A stretch of DNA of 64,000 nucleotides from an uncultured Clostridia bacterium (GCA_934462715.1 CAKSIJ010000007.1:1-64000), one strand, 5' to 3'; shown: positions 43,410 through 53,069, numbered from the stretch's first letter. The notes: generated from the letters alone by a model not told the origin. Translations and numbers: made by a program.

Positions 43410-43961
43410 ATGCAGCAACTTCACCCTGATATTGAAAAGGTATTGATACCGACTGACGAGCTAAAGGATATTGTAAAAACTGTAGCCGGCAAAATCAACA
43501 AGGATTTCGGCGGCGAGGAGCTTACGGTAATAGTTATCCTGAGGGGCAGTCTTGTTTTTGCCGCCGATCTTATCCGCGAGCTTACAATGCCGGTAAGAAT
43601 AGAGTTTATGAGAGCGTCCAGCTACGGCTCGGGTACGGCAAGCACGGGCTTCATCAACATAAAGCAGGATCTTGACGCTGATATTACCGGCAAGAACGTA
43701 CTTATCATTGAGGATATTATAGACAGCGGCAACACACTTTACAGACTCAGAGAGGTGCTTTTGTCAAGAAGTCCGAAAACCTGTAAAATCTGCACACTGC
43801 TCGACAAGCCCGACAGACGTACAACAGAGGTTGAGGTCGCATATGTCGGAAAAATCATACCAAACGAATTTGTTGTCGGCTACGGTCTTGATTATGATGA
43901 GCATTACCGCAATCTTCCCTATGTCGGCGTTTTAAAAAGATGTATTTATGAGCATAACTGA
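43410..43961 (+). CDS. hpt: Hypoxanthine phosphoribosyltransferase
   Basis: This 183-residue enzyme salvages hypoxanthine and guanine to IMP and GMP. The PRPP site is 'VLIIEDIIDSGNTL', with 'VILRGSLVFAADLIRE' and 'FVVGYGLDYDEHYRNLPYVGVL' as in bacterial HPRTs. AGAAAGGA precedes the ATG. It stands alone with its own terminator. Confidence 0.95.
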   Translation: MQQLHPDIEKVLIPTDELKDIVKTVAGKINKDFGGEELTVIVILRGSLVFAADLIRELTMPVRIEFMRASSYGSGTASTGFINIKQDLDADITGKNVLIIEDIIDSGNTLYRLREVLLSRSPKTCKICTLLDKPDRRTTEVEVAYVGKIIPNEFVVGYGLDYDEHYRNLPYVGVLKRCIYEHN

Positions 43962-43969
43962 TATACACA

Positions 43970-44008
43970 AAAAAGCTTCACTCTTTTCGGAATGAAGCTT
44001 TTTCTTTT
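43970..44008. terminator. Shared terminator of hpt and the convergent stalk-domain gene
   Basis: AAAAAGCTTCA pairs with TGAAGCTTTTT around CTCTTTTCGGAA, with T-runs on both strands. Confidence 0.88.
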
Positions 44009-44046
44009 AATTTTACAAATTTACTTGTTTTTTTATACTCTGAAAA

Positions 44047-45084
44047 TTATTTTGAAGTCAATATTACCTCCTGCATAACCCCATCCCAGTCAACGTCAAC
44101 GCCGAAGCAATCAGCAACGAATCTGACCGGTACAAGCGTTCTGCCGTTTACAATTTTTGCAGGTACGTCAAGCTCTATCTTTTCACCGTTTTTAACGGCT
44201 GTTGTATTGTCAATTGTGAGCGAAATCTGCGTATCGTCTTTTTGAGCCGTTACGGTCTTATCTGCTTCGTTCCAATCCACCTCTGCACCGATTTTTTCAA
44301 AAATGGCACGCAGCGGCACAAGCGTTCTTCCGTTTTCGATTACCGGAATCTGATCAAATTCGATTTTTTCATCGTCATAGAATACCGTAGGAATAAATCC
44401 TCTCTTAAGCTTTACGATATATTGCTTTCCCTTGTAGGTCATCAAGGCATATCCGTTATCGTCAAACGGTCTTACGTCCGCTCTTTCCATGCAGCAGTTT
44501 ACATCGTCCGAAAATACCGTATAGATATATGTATCCGCTTCATCGCCGACATCGTAGGTAGGACCGCCCTCTGCGCCGATATAGCTGAAATCATACTGTA
44601 TCTCGTGCATAAGACCGAGATTATATCCGCTGCTCCAGCCCGGGTTCATATTGTCATAAAATGCGTAGTTGTTACCGTTTATATCTCTGTAATCGTAGCT
44701 TGAATTAACATCGTTTTCCACAAGTCCGTCATTGAATACGGTAAGCGCTCTTTCTCTGTCCTCCCAATAGGTATCAAACTCATCATATTTATCCTGCGCT
44801 TCATTCTCATCTAAGTAGTCGGAAAGTTCCTCGACTGTTACAACACCATCATATCCGATAGTGTATCTCATTATCTTTGCCTTTCTTGTAGCCTCGTCAA
44901 ATTCCAGGTTGACCTGTGAGAAGCTGTAAAAATCTTTATCAGACTGTACCTCCGCAACAACTTCAAAAATATCGTTGTTCATCGGATCCTTTGTTACAAG
45001 ACTTTGATAGTCAAAGTCTGCAAACGCATTTGTTGTTCCCATCAGCATAACTGCTGCTGACATAGCAATGATTTTTTTCTTCAT
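44047..45084 (-). CDS. Secreted stalk-domain protein (copper amine oxidase N-terminal-like)
   Basis: This 345-residue protein has a signal peptide (MKKKIIAMSAAVMLMGTTNA) and ends with two copper-amine-oxidase-N units ('NGRTLVPLRAIFEKIGAEVDW', 'NGRTLVPVRFVADCFGVDVDW'). The middle 220 residues are not recognised and contain a Tyr/Asp-rich stretch. Such stalk units are common in surface proteins of Clostridia and do not imply amine oxidase activity. ATG 45084 follows AAGGAAGGA. Confidence 0.85.
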   Translation of the reverse strand: MKKKIIAMSAAVMLMGTTNAFADFDYQSLVTKDPMNNDIFEVVAEVQSDKDFYSFSQVNLEFDEATRKAKIMRYTIGYDGVVTVEELSDYLDENEAQDKYDEFDTYWEDRERALTVFNDGLVENDVNSSYDYRDINGNNYAFYDNMNPGWSSGYNLGLMHEIQYDFSYIGAEGGPTYDVGDEADTYIYTVFSDDVNCCMERADVRPFDDNGYALMTYKGKQYIVKLKRGFIPTVFYDDEKIEFDQIPVIENGRTLVPLRAIFEKIGAEVDWNEADKTVTAQKDDTQISLTIDNTTAVKNGEKIELDVPAKIVNGRTLVPVRFVADCFGVDVDWDGVMQEVILTSK

Positions 45085-45278
45085 TTTAAAAATTCCTTCC
45101 TTTTTTTGCAATAAGCAGCTGAAATCAAGGTCTTTTCGTGAGATAAAAAGCCTTGATTTTCTGATATTGCTGTTTTTATTTTTTTATATAAATAATCACA
45201 AAACGGTATTTTGCAATTACCTATTTAAATTTAATATGCCATTGCAAACCAATATTTTACAATCGGCTGTTTTAATAA

Positions 45279-47792
45279 TTATGCCGTAACAATTTTGCTT
45301 GCGTTTTGCAGATTCAGCTTTTCAACAGCTGCTTCACGCATTTTATATTTCAGAATTTTTCCCGCAGCATTCATCGGGAATTCCGAAACGAAATCAATGT
45401 ATCTCGGGACCTTGTGCTTTGCCATATGATCCAGAACGTACTTTTTGATTTCCTCCTCGCTTGACGATTCCCCGTCCTTTAAGATTACGCAAGCCATAAT
45501 TTCCTCGCCGTAATCTTTATCGGGAACGCCGATAACCTGAACGTCCTTGATTTTTGGGTGAGAATACAGGAAATCCTCAATTTCTTTCGGATAAATGTTT
45601 TCACCGCCGCGGATAATCATATCCTTGATACGACCGGTAATCTTGAAGTTGCCCTCGGGAGTACGTCTTGCCAAATCGCCGGAATGTAACCAGCCCTCAG
45701 AATCTATTGCGGCAGCTGTAGCTTCGGGCATTTTATAGTAGCCTTTCATTATATTGTAGCCTCTTGCAACAAATTCACCGTCAACATTATCGGGTAATTC
45801 TTCGTTTGTTTCGGGGTCTACAATTTTACATTCAACTCCGAAAATAGGTGCGCCTACAGTGTTTACTCTCGTTTCGATAGAATCGGTTGTTTTGCTCATT
45901 GTGGTTGCCGGTGACGCTTCTGTCTGACCGTAAGTTATGCATATTTCCGGCATATGCATTTTCTCGATAACCTCCTGCATTGTCTTGATCGGGCAGGGAC
46001 TTCCTGCCATGATACCGGTTCTCATATGTGAAAAGTCTGTCTTTTCAAAATCGGGATGACCTAACATTGCGATAAACATTGTCGGAACACCGTGGAAGCA
46101 GGTTATTTTCTCCTGATTGATGCACGCAAGTCCTTTCCTCGGCGAAAATGCGGTAATCGGCGACATCGTTACACCATGAGTAACGGAAGCGGTCATCGCA
46201 AGCACCATGCCGAAGCAATGGAACATCGGAACCTGAATCATCATTTTATCTGCTGTTGACAAATCCATGCAGTCGCCTATTGCCTTGCCGTTATTAACAA
46301 CGTTATAGTGAGTCAGCATAACTCCTTTCGGGAATCCTGTCGTACCCGATGTATACTGCATATTTGCAACATCGTTTTTATCTATTGTCTTTCTTATTCT
46401 CTCAACCTCTGTGTACGGCACTTCATCAGCCTTTGCCATTGCTTCCTCCCACGAGAAGCAGCCCTTTTGCTTGCTGTCGGTTGTGATAATATTCTTTAAG
46501 AACGGGAATTTTTCACTTTCTAGCTTACCCGGCTCGCAGGTTTCCAGCTCCGGACACAGCTCTTTAATAATGCCGATATAATCCGAATCCTTGTAGCCGT
46601 CAATCATGACAAGGGTATGTGTATCGGACTGTCTGAGCAGATATTCCGCTTCATGAATTTTATATGCGGTATTTACCGTAACAAGCACACAGCCGATTTT
46701 TGTGGTTGCCCAGAAAGTGATGTACCATGCCGGTACGTTAGTTGCCCAGATTGCAATATGGTCGCCCTTTTTAACTCCCATAGCCAAAAGTGCACGTGCA
46801 AAACGGTCAACGTCCTCACGGAACTCGGGATATGTTCTTGTATAATCAAGCTCGGTGTATCTGAAAGCATACTGATTCGGAAATTCTTCGCATACTCTGT
46901 CGAGTATATCGGGGAAAGTATAGTCAATCAGTCTTTCCTTAGGCCAAATATATTTTCCTGTTTTTGTTCTGTTATCCTGTAATTCATGCTTATGCACTCT
47001 CTTGTATTTTGACATATAGTTTGCATAATGAGGGAATACAATTCCGGCGTCGCTAAGCTCGGGCGCCCATCTTTTTACCCATTCAAGAGTTACATAGCCG
47101 TTATAATTTACCGATTTTAAGGCTTCGACAACCTCCGGGAAAGGTATATCGCCCTCGCCCATCATTTTATATACAACACTGCCGTCAACAACCTTTGAAT
47201 CCTTTATGTGAGTGTATTTTATGTATTCTCCGATATTTTTTACGGTTTCCTCTGGTGACTCGTTAAAGAATCTGTAGGGGTGGTGAATATCCCACAATGC
47301 GGCAACAGTATCGTCATTTATCTCGTCAAGCAGCTTTTTGAGCCTTTTCGTGTCTGCATATGCGCCGTTGGTTTCTATAAGCAGTACAACATTGTTCTGT
47401 CTTGCAATCGGAATCAGCTTTCTGATTTCCGATATAACTCTTTCATCGTCAACCTCTGCCGACGGCTCGGGGGTTCTGTCGGCAAGAACTCTGATGTAGC
47501 TTGCGCCAAGCTTTGACGCAACCTTTATATATTCTACGATTTCCGCAATGTTTTCCTCCGACTTTTCAATCTCATTCAAAACGCAGCCTGTGGAAAGACA
47601 CGGAACCTCCAGTCTTATTCTTCTGAGCTTTTCGGCAGTAGCCTCGCACTTTGATACAGAAAACGGAGAACGCAAAAATTCTCCTCTAATCTCTCTGATC
47701 TCTATTCCGTCAAATCCCAAGTCCTTTGCCATTGAATAGATATCCTTCCAATCATAATTCGGACATCCTAACGTTGAAAATGCTATTTTCAT
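45279..47792 (-). CDS. Fusion of a xylose-isomerase-like TIM barrel with an AMP-forming acyl-CoA synthetase
   Basis: This 837-residue protein joins an N-terminal sugar-phosphate isomerase/epimerase-type TIM barrel (about 1-265; 'FSTLGCPNYDWKDIYSMAKDLGFDGIEIR', 'LLIETNGAYAD', 'WDIHHPYRF', 'THIKDS') to an ANL-superfamily ligase (about 300-837; 'YTSGTTGFPKGVMLTHYN', 'YGQTEASPATT', 'GWLHSGDLAR', 'GRIKDMIIRGGENIYP', catalytic lysine in 'AAGKILKYKMRE'). Both halves look intact. The ligase would activate a carboxylic acid to its CoA ester; the barrel's substrate is unknown. ATG 47792 follows GGAGG; a T-box leader lies upstream. Confidence 0.9.
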   Translation of the reverse strand: MKIAFSTLGCPNYDWKDIYSMAKDLGFDGIEIREIRGEFLRSPFSVSKCEATAEKLRRIRLEVPCLSTGCVLNEIEKSEENIAEIVEYIKVASKLGASYIRVLADRTPEPSAEVDDERVISEIRKLIPIARQNNVVLLIETNGAYADTKRLKKLLDEINDDTVAALWDIHHPYRFFNESPEETVKNIGEYIKYTHIKDSKVVDGSVVYKMMGEGDIPFPEVVEALKSVNYNGYVTLEWVKRWAPELSDAGIVFPHYANYMSKYKRVHKHELQDNRTKTGKYIWPKERLIDYTFPDILDRVCEEFPNQYAFRYTELDYTRTYPEFREDVDRFARALLAMGVKKGDHIAIWATNVPAWYITFWATTKIGCVLVTVNTAYKIHEAEYLLRQSDTHTLVMIDGYKDSDYIGIIKELCPELETCEPGKLESEKFPFLKNIITTDSKQKGCFSWEEAMAKADEVPYTEVERIRKTIDKNDVANMQYTSGTTGFPKGVMLTHYNVVNNGKAIGDCMDLSTADKMMIQVPMFHCFGMVLAMTASVTHGVTMSPITAFSPRKGLACINQEKITCFHGVPTMFIAMLGHPDFEKTDFSHMRTGIMAGSPCPIKTMQEVIEKMHMPEICITYGQTEASPATTMSKTTDSIETRVNTVGAPIFGVECKIVDPETNEELPDNVDGEFVARGYNIMKGYYKMPEATAAAIDSEGWLHSGDLARRTPEGNFKITGRIKDMIIRGGENIYPKEIEDFLYSHPKIKDVQVIGVPDKDYGEEIMACVILKDGESSSEEEIKKYVLDHMAKHKVPRYIDFVSEFPMNAAGKILKYKMREAAVEKLNLQNASKIVTA

Positions 47793-47885
47793 AATAATCC
47801 TCCATTCCGCCGCTATATGGCGGCACTGTATTTGTCCGTTATCTGTACATCGGTGCAATGTGAAAACTGCCCAAGCGGCATATAC

Positions 47886-48145
47886 AAAAAAACGTCCCTT
47901 GCATAAAACTTGCAAGAGACGAAAGTTTTTCTTCCGCGGTACCACTCTTATTGGCGTTACACACCCACTTAATGACATCCAACAATGTCTTCTCTTTTAA
48001 CGTTGAGAAAACGATCTCGCTTACTTGCTGCAAAGCTTTCTGCTCGACTGCTCAGGGGCGAGCTCGTGACCGTTCCGACCGTTGTTTCACAGCAACCAAC
48101 AACTCTCTTTAGGCTCGGATTCCGGGACTTATTCCCCTTCAAAGC
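47886..48145 (-). ncRNA. T-box leader (tRNA-sensing riboswitch), probably valine
   Basis: The minus strand has the T-box AGAGTGGTACCGCGG (47934-47948), a terminator with stem CGTCTCTTGCA/TGCAAGGGACG and seven T (47886-47921), and a Stem I region with 'AGAG' and a K-turn-like base. A codon-like GTC at 48068-48070, in the 3' strand of the putative specifier loop, suggests valine. The UGGU bulge fits a tRNA with discriminator A, which excludes glycine. It controls the fusion gene downstream. Confidence 0.92.
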
Positions 48146-48167
48146 ATTTAACTATTAAATCATTTAA

Positions 48168-48197
48168 ATTATAGCACATATCGGTTTCGTCTGTCAA
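48168..48197 (-). promoter_or_regulatory. Promoter of the T-box transcript
   Basis: TTGACA (48192-48197) and TATAAT (48168-48173) on the minus strand are 18 bases apart, about 20 bases before Stem I. Confidence 0.8.
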
Positions 48198-48301
48198 TCA
48201 CTTTAATTAATAATTTAAAATATTATTTTTTGACTTTTTTTGTATAAATACAACAAAACTTGTAAGAGTGCGCAAAGTAACCACGCCGAAGAACGGCATA
48301 C

Positions 48302-48334
48302 AAAAAGCAGAATACCGCAAATACGGTATTCTGC
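48302..48334 (-). terminator. Terminator of the family 2 glycosyltransferase gene
   Basis: GCAGAATACCG and CGGTATTCTGC form an 11-bp perfect stem followed on the minus strand by TTTTTG. Confidence 0.9.
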
Positions 48335-48349
48335 CATATCCGTACAGAT

Positions 48350-49609
48350 TTATTTTTCTGCCGCACTGCCGCAAATATCGGTCAGCGTTTTGGACACCGA
48401 ATGTTTAATCGGCTCCCATTTAACCTTTTTAAACAGGGCAATAATCGAGATAGGAACATACGTCAGCATAAACAGCGGAAACGTAAAGAGAAAAAGCACC
48501 TTTTTTACGTTACTGCAATATATCTTTTTCCATTCCGTTATCGCCGTTATCACGCCCAGTCCGAAGAACATCACATAAAATCCTGCTAATGTCTGGAACA
48601 GAGCTTTGAGCATAATTCCCATTTCGGGCGAATCGTTAACCGCACCTATTACCAATGCCGCCGCATTACAGACAACGCACAGAAGCGTCAAAAGCATTGC
48701 CGGCATAAGAGTCATTAGCATATCGTAACACGCAAAGCTGCCCTTAAAAATACCCTTGGCAAGCTTTCCGCCGTAGTTGCAGAATACCTGATAAAAGCCC
48801 TTTGCCCAACGCAGACGCTGAAAATATGACTGCTTCATAGTTGTCGGCTGTTCATCATATAAAACAGCGTCTTCGCAGTAGCCTATTTTCTCGCCCTTGA
48901 TAATGCTGTCGGTTGTAAACTCAATATCCTCGGTCAGCAAATGGTGAATCCAGCCGCCGTTTTCTTCTATTATTTCACTGCTTATCAAAAATCCCGTTCC
49001 CGAAATAGCACAGCTTGTTCCGCGCATCATTCTTACGTTGTTAAGATACCTTGCTTCTCTTAAAAACCACAGCGAATACCCGGCGGAAATCCAGTTTTCG
49101 CCGTAATTCTTTGAATTTCTGTAGCTGGTAACGATTCTGTATCCGTTATCGAATACGTTATTCATACCTGTTATGAAGTTCGGTTCTACTATATTGTCTG
49201 CGTCAAAAACAATGAACGCGTCATAAACGAATTTTTCGTCCTTTTTCAGCCGTTTAAAAAACCAGTCAAGCGCATATCCCTTTCCGACCAGTTCTCTGTT
49301 GAAGCGTTCATATACATATGCGCCGGCATTTCTTGCCGCTTCTGCCGTATCATCGGTACAATTATCGGCAATTACATATATATCCACCAATTCACCGGGA
49401 TAGTTCTGTCCCTTTATGCTTGCAATAAGATTTCCTATCACTGCACTTTCGTTTCTTGCGGAAACAACAGCAGCATAGCGATGATTTTTCTTTGCGGTAT
49501 ATCTGACAGGTTTTTTTACAAGTCCTACAACAATATAGAAAAACTGATACGCGTAGCAAATCGTAAACAGTACCGATATTATCCAATTTAACATCACAAT
49601 TTCATTCAT
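48350..49609 (-). CDS. Membrane-bound family 2 glycosyltransferase
   Basis: This 419-residue protein has an N-terminal TM, a GT2 domain ('RYAAVVSARNESAVIGNLIASI', 'VIADNCTDDT', DxD in 'VFDADNIVEPNF', 'LTEDIEFTTDSI', 'QRLRWAKGFYQ') and about four C-terminal TMs. The Q-x-x-R-W motif points to processive or cellulose/hyaluronan-synthase-like enzymes. The acceptor is unknown. It could make an exopolysaccharide or glycolipid; the nearby deacetylase gene fits such a role but is not in the same operon. Confidence 0.9.
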   Translation of the reverse strand: MNEIVMLNWIISVLFTICYAYQFFYIVVGLVKKPVRYTAKKNHRYAAVVSARNESAVIGNLIASIKGQNYPGELVDIYVIADNCTDDTAEAARNAGAYVYERFNRELVGKGYALDWFFKRLKKDEKFVYDAFIVFDADNIVEPNFITGMNNVFDNGYRIVTSYRNSKNYGENWISAGYSLWFLREARYLNNVRMMRGTSCAISGTGFLISSEIIEENGGWIHHLLTEDIEFTTDSIIKGEKIGYCEDAVLYDEQPTTMKQSYFQRLRWAKGFYQVFCNYGGKLAKGIFKGSFACYDMLMTLMPAMLLTLLCVVCNAAALVIGAVNDSPEMGIMLKALFQTLAGFYVMFFGLGVITAITEWKKIYCSNVKKVLFLFTFPLFMLTYVPISIIALFKKVKWEPIKHSVSKTLTDICGSAAEK

Positions 49610-49791
49610 TTGTTAATCCTCAAATTACTCCTTATAAAAGGATTTTTCTTATCGGCTTTATGTCTTGCCGATATTGTCGATTGCACTAAATTACAGCAAT
49701 TTACCCCTCGCAAATTGCCGCAACTACTACTTTAACAGATTACAGAACATTTGTCAACCATATTTTTGTATAAAATGAAGTGTTTTTTACG

Positions 49792-50964
49792 CTAAATTTT
49801 ATCACTATTTTCATATTTTGAGCCATTTTCGGGATTATCAACAATTTTTTTACTGAATATTTTACCTTTTCCGTTAATATCATCACATATCATCCGATAA
49901 ATTCCTGCTGCTGCCGGGACGGCAAAAACCATACCAACAACACCCATCAGACCTCCTCCGACCGTTACCGCCGCAAGCACCCACATTGCCGGAAGTCCCA
50001 CTGACGAGCCAACAACCTTAGGGTATATGACGTTGCCCTCAATCTGCTGCAATATAACAAGGAATATCAAAAATACCAAAGCCTTTATCGGCGAATCGGT
50101 CAAAATCATAAATGCTCCGGCGGCTGCTCCGATGTACGCTCCGGCAACCGGAATAAGCGCAGTAAATGCCACAAGCGCCCCTATCATTGATGCATACGGC
50201 AATCTCAAAAGCAGCATTCCGACCGTACAAAGCGCTCCCAGAATGACCGCCTCGGTACATTGCCCAACAATGTAATTATGAAAGCAATCGTCAAAAATCC
50301 TTACAACATAGTCTATCTTTTTGACAATCTTCTCTTTCAGATAATGATCCATAATTCTGTTTATCTGGTTTTTAAGCTTATCCTTTGAAAGAAGCAGATA
50401 ACAGGCAAATATGAACCCGATAAGACCGGAAACTATCCCTGAGAAAATAGACGTCAGCATTTTCACAAGATTATCCATAACACTGCCCAAGCCGTTGCCT
50501 ACGGCGGTTATCATTTCCCCGATTCTCGCTTTCCAGTCTATCCCGGCAAGCGAATCCAATATATTCTCCGGTACTATATTATACTTTTCTGCGGTTTTCA
50601 GCAGAAAATCCATTGCATACGGCGCACCGGATATTAAAACCCTGACGCAGGAAACAAGCTGCGGAACAACCAATCCTATAACCAAAGCAATAATCGCCGC
50701 CAGAGTAAGAAACGCAGCCACCATGCAGACCGGTCTGCGGCTTTTTTGAACTATGCTTTTACTGCTTTTTCTGAAATAATGATTTTCATAAAACTTCATC
50801 AGAATATTTACCACATAAGCTATTGTTGCACCAAGAATCAGCGGCATTGACGAGGAAGCCAAAACCGACAGTCCCGCTGCCGCACTTTTCCAGTAATAGA
50901 TGCAAAGATAAAGTATAAATATGCTTATTCCGATTTTTAAGCAATTTTTCCATTCAATTTTCAT
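49792..50964 (-). CDS. AI-2E family transporter
   Basis: This 390-residue protein has about eight TM helices and the family-typical C-terminal 'ALIPVAGAYIGAAAGAFM' and 'YPKVVGSSVGLPAMWVLAAVTVGGGLMGVVGMVFAVPAAA'. Members export diverse small molecules or act as ion antiporters, so the substrate cannot be assigned. ATG 50964 follows AAGGAGAAAATCCG. Confidence 0.9.
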   Translation of the reverse strand: MKIEWKNCLKIGISIFILYLCIYYWKSAAAGLSVLASSSMPLILGATIAYVVNILMKFYENHYFRKSSKSIVQKSRRPVCMVAAFLTLAAIIALVIGLVVPQLVSCVRVLISGAPYAMDFLLKTAEKYNIVPENILDSLAGIDWKARIGEMITAVGNGLGSVMDNLVKMLTSIFSGIVSGLIGFIFACYLLLSKDKLKNQINRIMDHYLKEKIVKKIDYVVRIFDDCFHNYIVGQCTEAVILGALCTVGMLLLRLPYASMIGALVAFTALIPVAGAYIGAAAGAFMILTDSPIKALVFLIFLVILQQIEGNVIYPKVVGSSVGLPAMWVLAAVTVGGGLMGVVGMVFAVPAAAGIYRMICDDINGKGKIFSKKIVDNPENGSKYENSDKI

Positions 50965-50992
50965 CGGATTTTCTCCTTGTGCGTTTGTATAT

Positions 50993-51030
50993 ACAGGTAA
51001 TTGTAAAATGCAAAGCTTACAATTACCTGT
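50993..51030. repeat. Palindromic repeat copy 1 (AGGTAATTG type)
   Basis: ACAGGTAATTGTAA (50993-51006) pairs perfectly with TTACAATTACCTGT (51017-51030). The same core recurs at 53089-53129 and in part at 61377-61405 and 45209-45223. Confidence 0.8.
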
Positions 51031-51045
51031 CATATCTTTTTATAA

Positions 51046-52188
51046 TTATTCGGACAGTGCCGCATATACAAGATTTCTGATTCTCGGATGTACATACGGC
51101 TCAAGATTATTTTTCATATGCTGTCCGTAGAATACACCGATTTGTCTGTCCGGGTCAATCATTGCATATGTACCGGCAGCGCCGCCCCAGCCGAACTCGC
51201 CGACACTTCCCAAGGAACCCATTTCCGGACGAATCATCGTACGCACTCCGTAGCCGTAGCCGTAACCCGACATCTGCTGCCAATTGAAATCTTTAAGTCT
51301 TTTTTCATCAAGACAGTTCATTCTCATCATATCGACCGTGCATTTTTCAATTATTCTGTTCCCATTCGCACCGATTCCGCCATTTGCCATAGCGTTTACA
51401 AAAAGTCCGTAATCGTCTACGCTTGATATAATTCCCGCACCGCCGCTTTCGTATTCCGTTCCAAAACAAAATTCACAGGTCTTTTCGATTCTGTTCGCAT
51501 ACTTTTTATCGTAATCATACAGATACTGAGCGGTCATTCTTGAATAAATATCATCATTTCTTTCAAACCCGGTATTCTTCATTCCGAGCGGTTCGGTTAT
51601 GCTTTCTTTGAGATATTCGCCAAAGGTTTTTCCCGAAACAACCTCAATAAGTCCGCCGATTACATCATGCGCAAGGCTGTAGCCCCAATGCTCGCCGGGG
51701 TGATAGCCGAGCGGTTCTTTTGCTATCGCTTTCATGATTTCTCTTGTCGGTGCTTTGCCGTCTGTATTCTTTTGAACCTCTTTTATGTACTCCGTTCCGA
51801 GATTATATGAAAGTCCTGCCGACATCGTGAAAAGGTCTTGTATAAGAATCGGTCTTTTCGGCTTTACAAGCACTTCTTCTCCCTTTTCATTCTTTTCCTT
51901 TACTATAACATCAGCAAATTCCGGAAGATATTCATACAGCGGATCGTTCATGAGGAACTTGCCCTTTTCAAAAAGAGTAAGCGCACAGGTGCAGGTTATA
52001 ACCTTTGAGGTCGAATAAAGGTTATAAAGCTCTCCGCCTTTCATTTTTATGTTGTTTTCTCTGTCTGCATATCCCGTCGCATGACGGAATACCGGTCTGT
52101 TCTTGTAATATACTATACAGTCAACTCCCGGTATGCCTGTTTCTGTTACCAATGAATCGAGAAATTTTTCAAGATTTATAAAATTCAT
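51046..52188 (-). CDS. Serine beta-lactamase-like hydrolase (class C / esterase type)
   Basis: This 380-residue protein has the S-x-x-K motif 'STSKVITCTCAL', a Y-S-L ('GYSLAHDVIGGLIEVVSGKTF') in place of Y-x-N, and 'GEFGWGGAAGTYAMIDP' near the C-terminus, as in the beta-lactamase/DD-peptidase/esterase EstB group. No signal peptide is visible, so it is more likely an intracellular esterase or peptidase than a drug-resistance enzyme. ATG 52188 follows AGGAAAA. Confidence 0.88.
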   Translation of the reverse strand: MNFINLEKFLDSLVTETGIPGVDCIVYYKNRPVFRHATGYADRENNIKMKGGELYNLYSTSKVITCTCALTLFEKGKFLMNDPLYEYLPEFADVIVKEKNEKGEEVLVKPKRPILIQDLFTMSAGLSYNLGTEYIKEVQKNTDGKAPTREIMKAIAKEPLGYHPGEHWGYSLAHDVIGGLIEVVSGKTFGEYLKESITEPLGMKNTGFERNDDIYSRMTAQYLYDYDKKYANRIEKTCEFCFGTEYESGGAGIISSVDDYGLFVNAMANGGIGANGNRIIEKCTVDMMRMNCLDEKRLKDFNWQQMSGYGYGYGVRTMIRPEMGSLGSVGEFGWGGAAGTYAMIDPDRQIGVFYGQHMKNNLEPYVHPRIRNLVYAALSE

Positions 52189-52220
52189 AATTTTTTCCTG
52201 TCTTTCTTTATAAAAATTTA

Positions 52221-53069
52221 TTAGTTCAACACAATTGTTTCGCCCGGTTTTACGCTGTACGTCTTTTCGGTTATCCATGTTCCGACTGCAAAGAACACCT
52301 CAATCGCACTCGGATTGTGTATCATTCTTGCGTCTGCGGAAACCTCAAGTCTGTTGTAAGCGTTTGTATAGTCAAATATTTCAATATTTGTCGCATACCA
52401 AACGTCTTCACGTCCGCTGACCTTGCTGATCACGTTTTCGATATGATCCCAGCTGTTAAAGCCGTCATTGTTATCAAATTCATACGAATGACCCCACAGA
52501 TAGAACATTTTCGGATTGAATTTTGTATCCTCAAAAAAACTGTCGCAAAGCTCGAACACTTTCGGATCCGAATGATGACAGGTCGGATTCAGTCTTAACC
52601 AATCCGCCGGCATAGCAAAACAGTGCGATGATTCAACCGTTCTCGAATAAACTATACCGCACGCTTTCAGACAGTCAGCCAGTCTGTCATTGTACGAACC
52701 GAACGGATATGCCATACCTCTCACTATTCTTCCAGTCAGCTGTTCAAGGTTCTTTTTATCCTCTAAAATGTTGTATGCCATATGACTGTTGTGCTGCTGC
52801 TCCTCAAACCCATGCTCCAAGCCGTGAATTGCAGGCTCATGCGGTGAATTTTCAAACAGCTTTTTGATTTCTTCAAGGCTCATTCTTCCGCTTGCTGCAT
52901 TAAAATCGGTATTTTTGTCGCATAAGCTTCCTGTGTTGATATTAAAAGTTCCTTTAACCTTGTACTTATTCATCATCTCAATAAGCCGTCTGTCCTGTCT
53001 TACGCCGTCATCGTAGCTCATCGTGAACGCTTTTTGAAGTCCCCCCGGGAATCGCATAAATAAATTCAT
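52221..53069 (-). CDS. Polysaccharide deacetylase family protein
   Basis: This 282-residue protein starts with a NodB-homology domain: 'AFTMSYDDGVRQD' (motif 1, D-D) and 'AIHGLEHGFEEQQHN' (histidines of motif 2), then 'GMAYPFGSYND'. It would remove acetyl groups from a polysaccharide. There is no signal peptide. It lies between the serine hydrolase and GH94 genes, all in one direction, suggesting a shared glycan pathway. Confidence 0.85.
   Translation of the reverse strand: MNLFMRFPGGLQKAFTMSYDDGVRQDRRLIEMMNKYKVKGTFNINTGSLCDKNTDFNAASGRMSLEEIKKLFENSPHEPAIHGLEHGFEEQQHNSHMAYNILEDKKNLEQLTGRIVRGMAYPFGSYNDRLADCLKACGIVYSRTVESSHCFAMPADWLRLNPTCHHSDPKVFELCDSFFEDTKFNPKMFYLWGHSYEFDNNDGFNSWDHIENVISKVSGREDVWYATNIEIFDYTNAYNRLEVSADARMIHNPSAIEVFFAVGTWITEKTYSVKPGETIVLN

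Noticed and set aside
47886..48145. Glycine T-box reading (GGT as specifier)
   Set aside because: The T-box bulge reads UGGU, which pairs with discriminator A; glycine tRNA normally has U, and glycine T-boxes usually lack the long Stem II/III region seen here.
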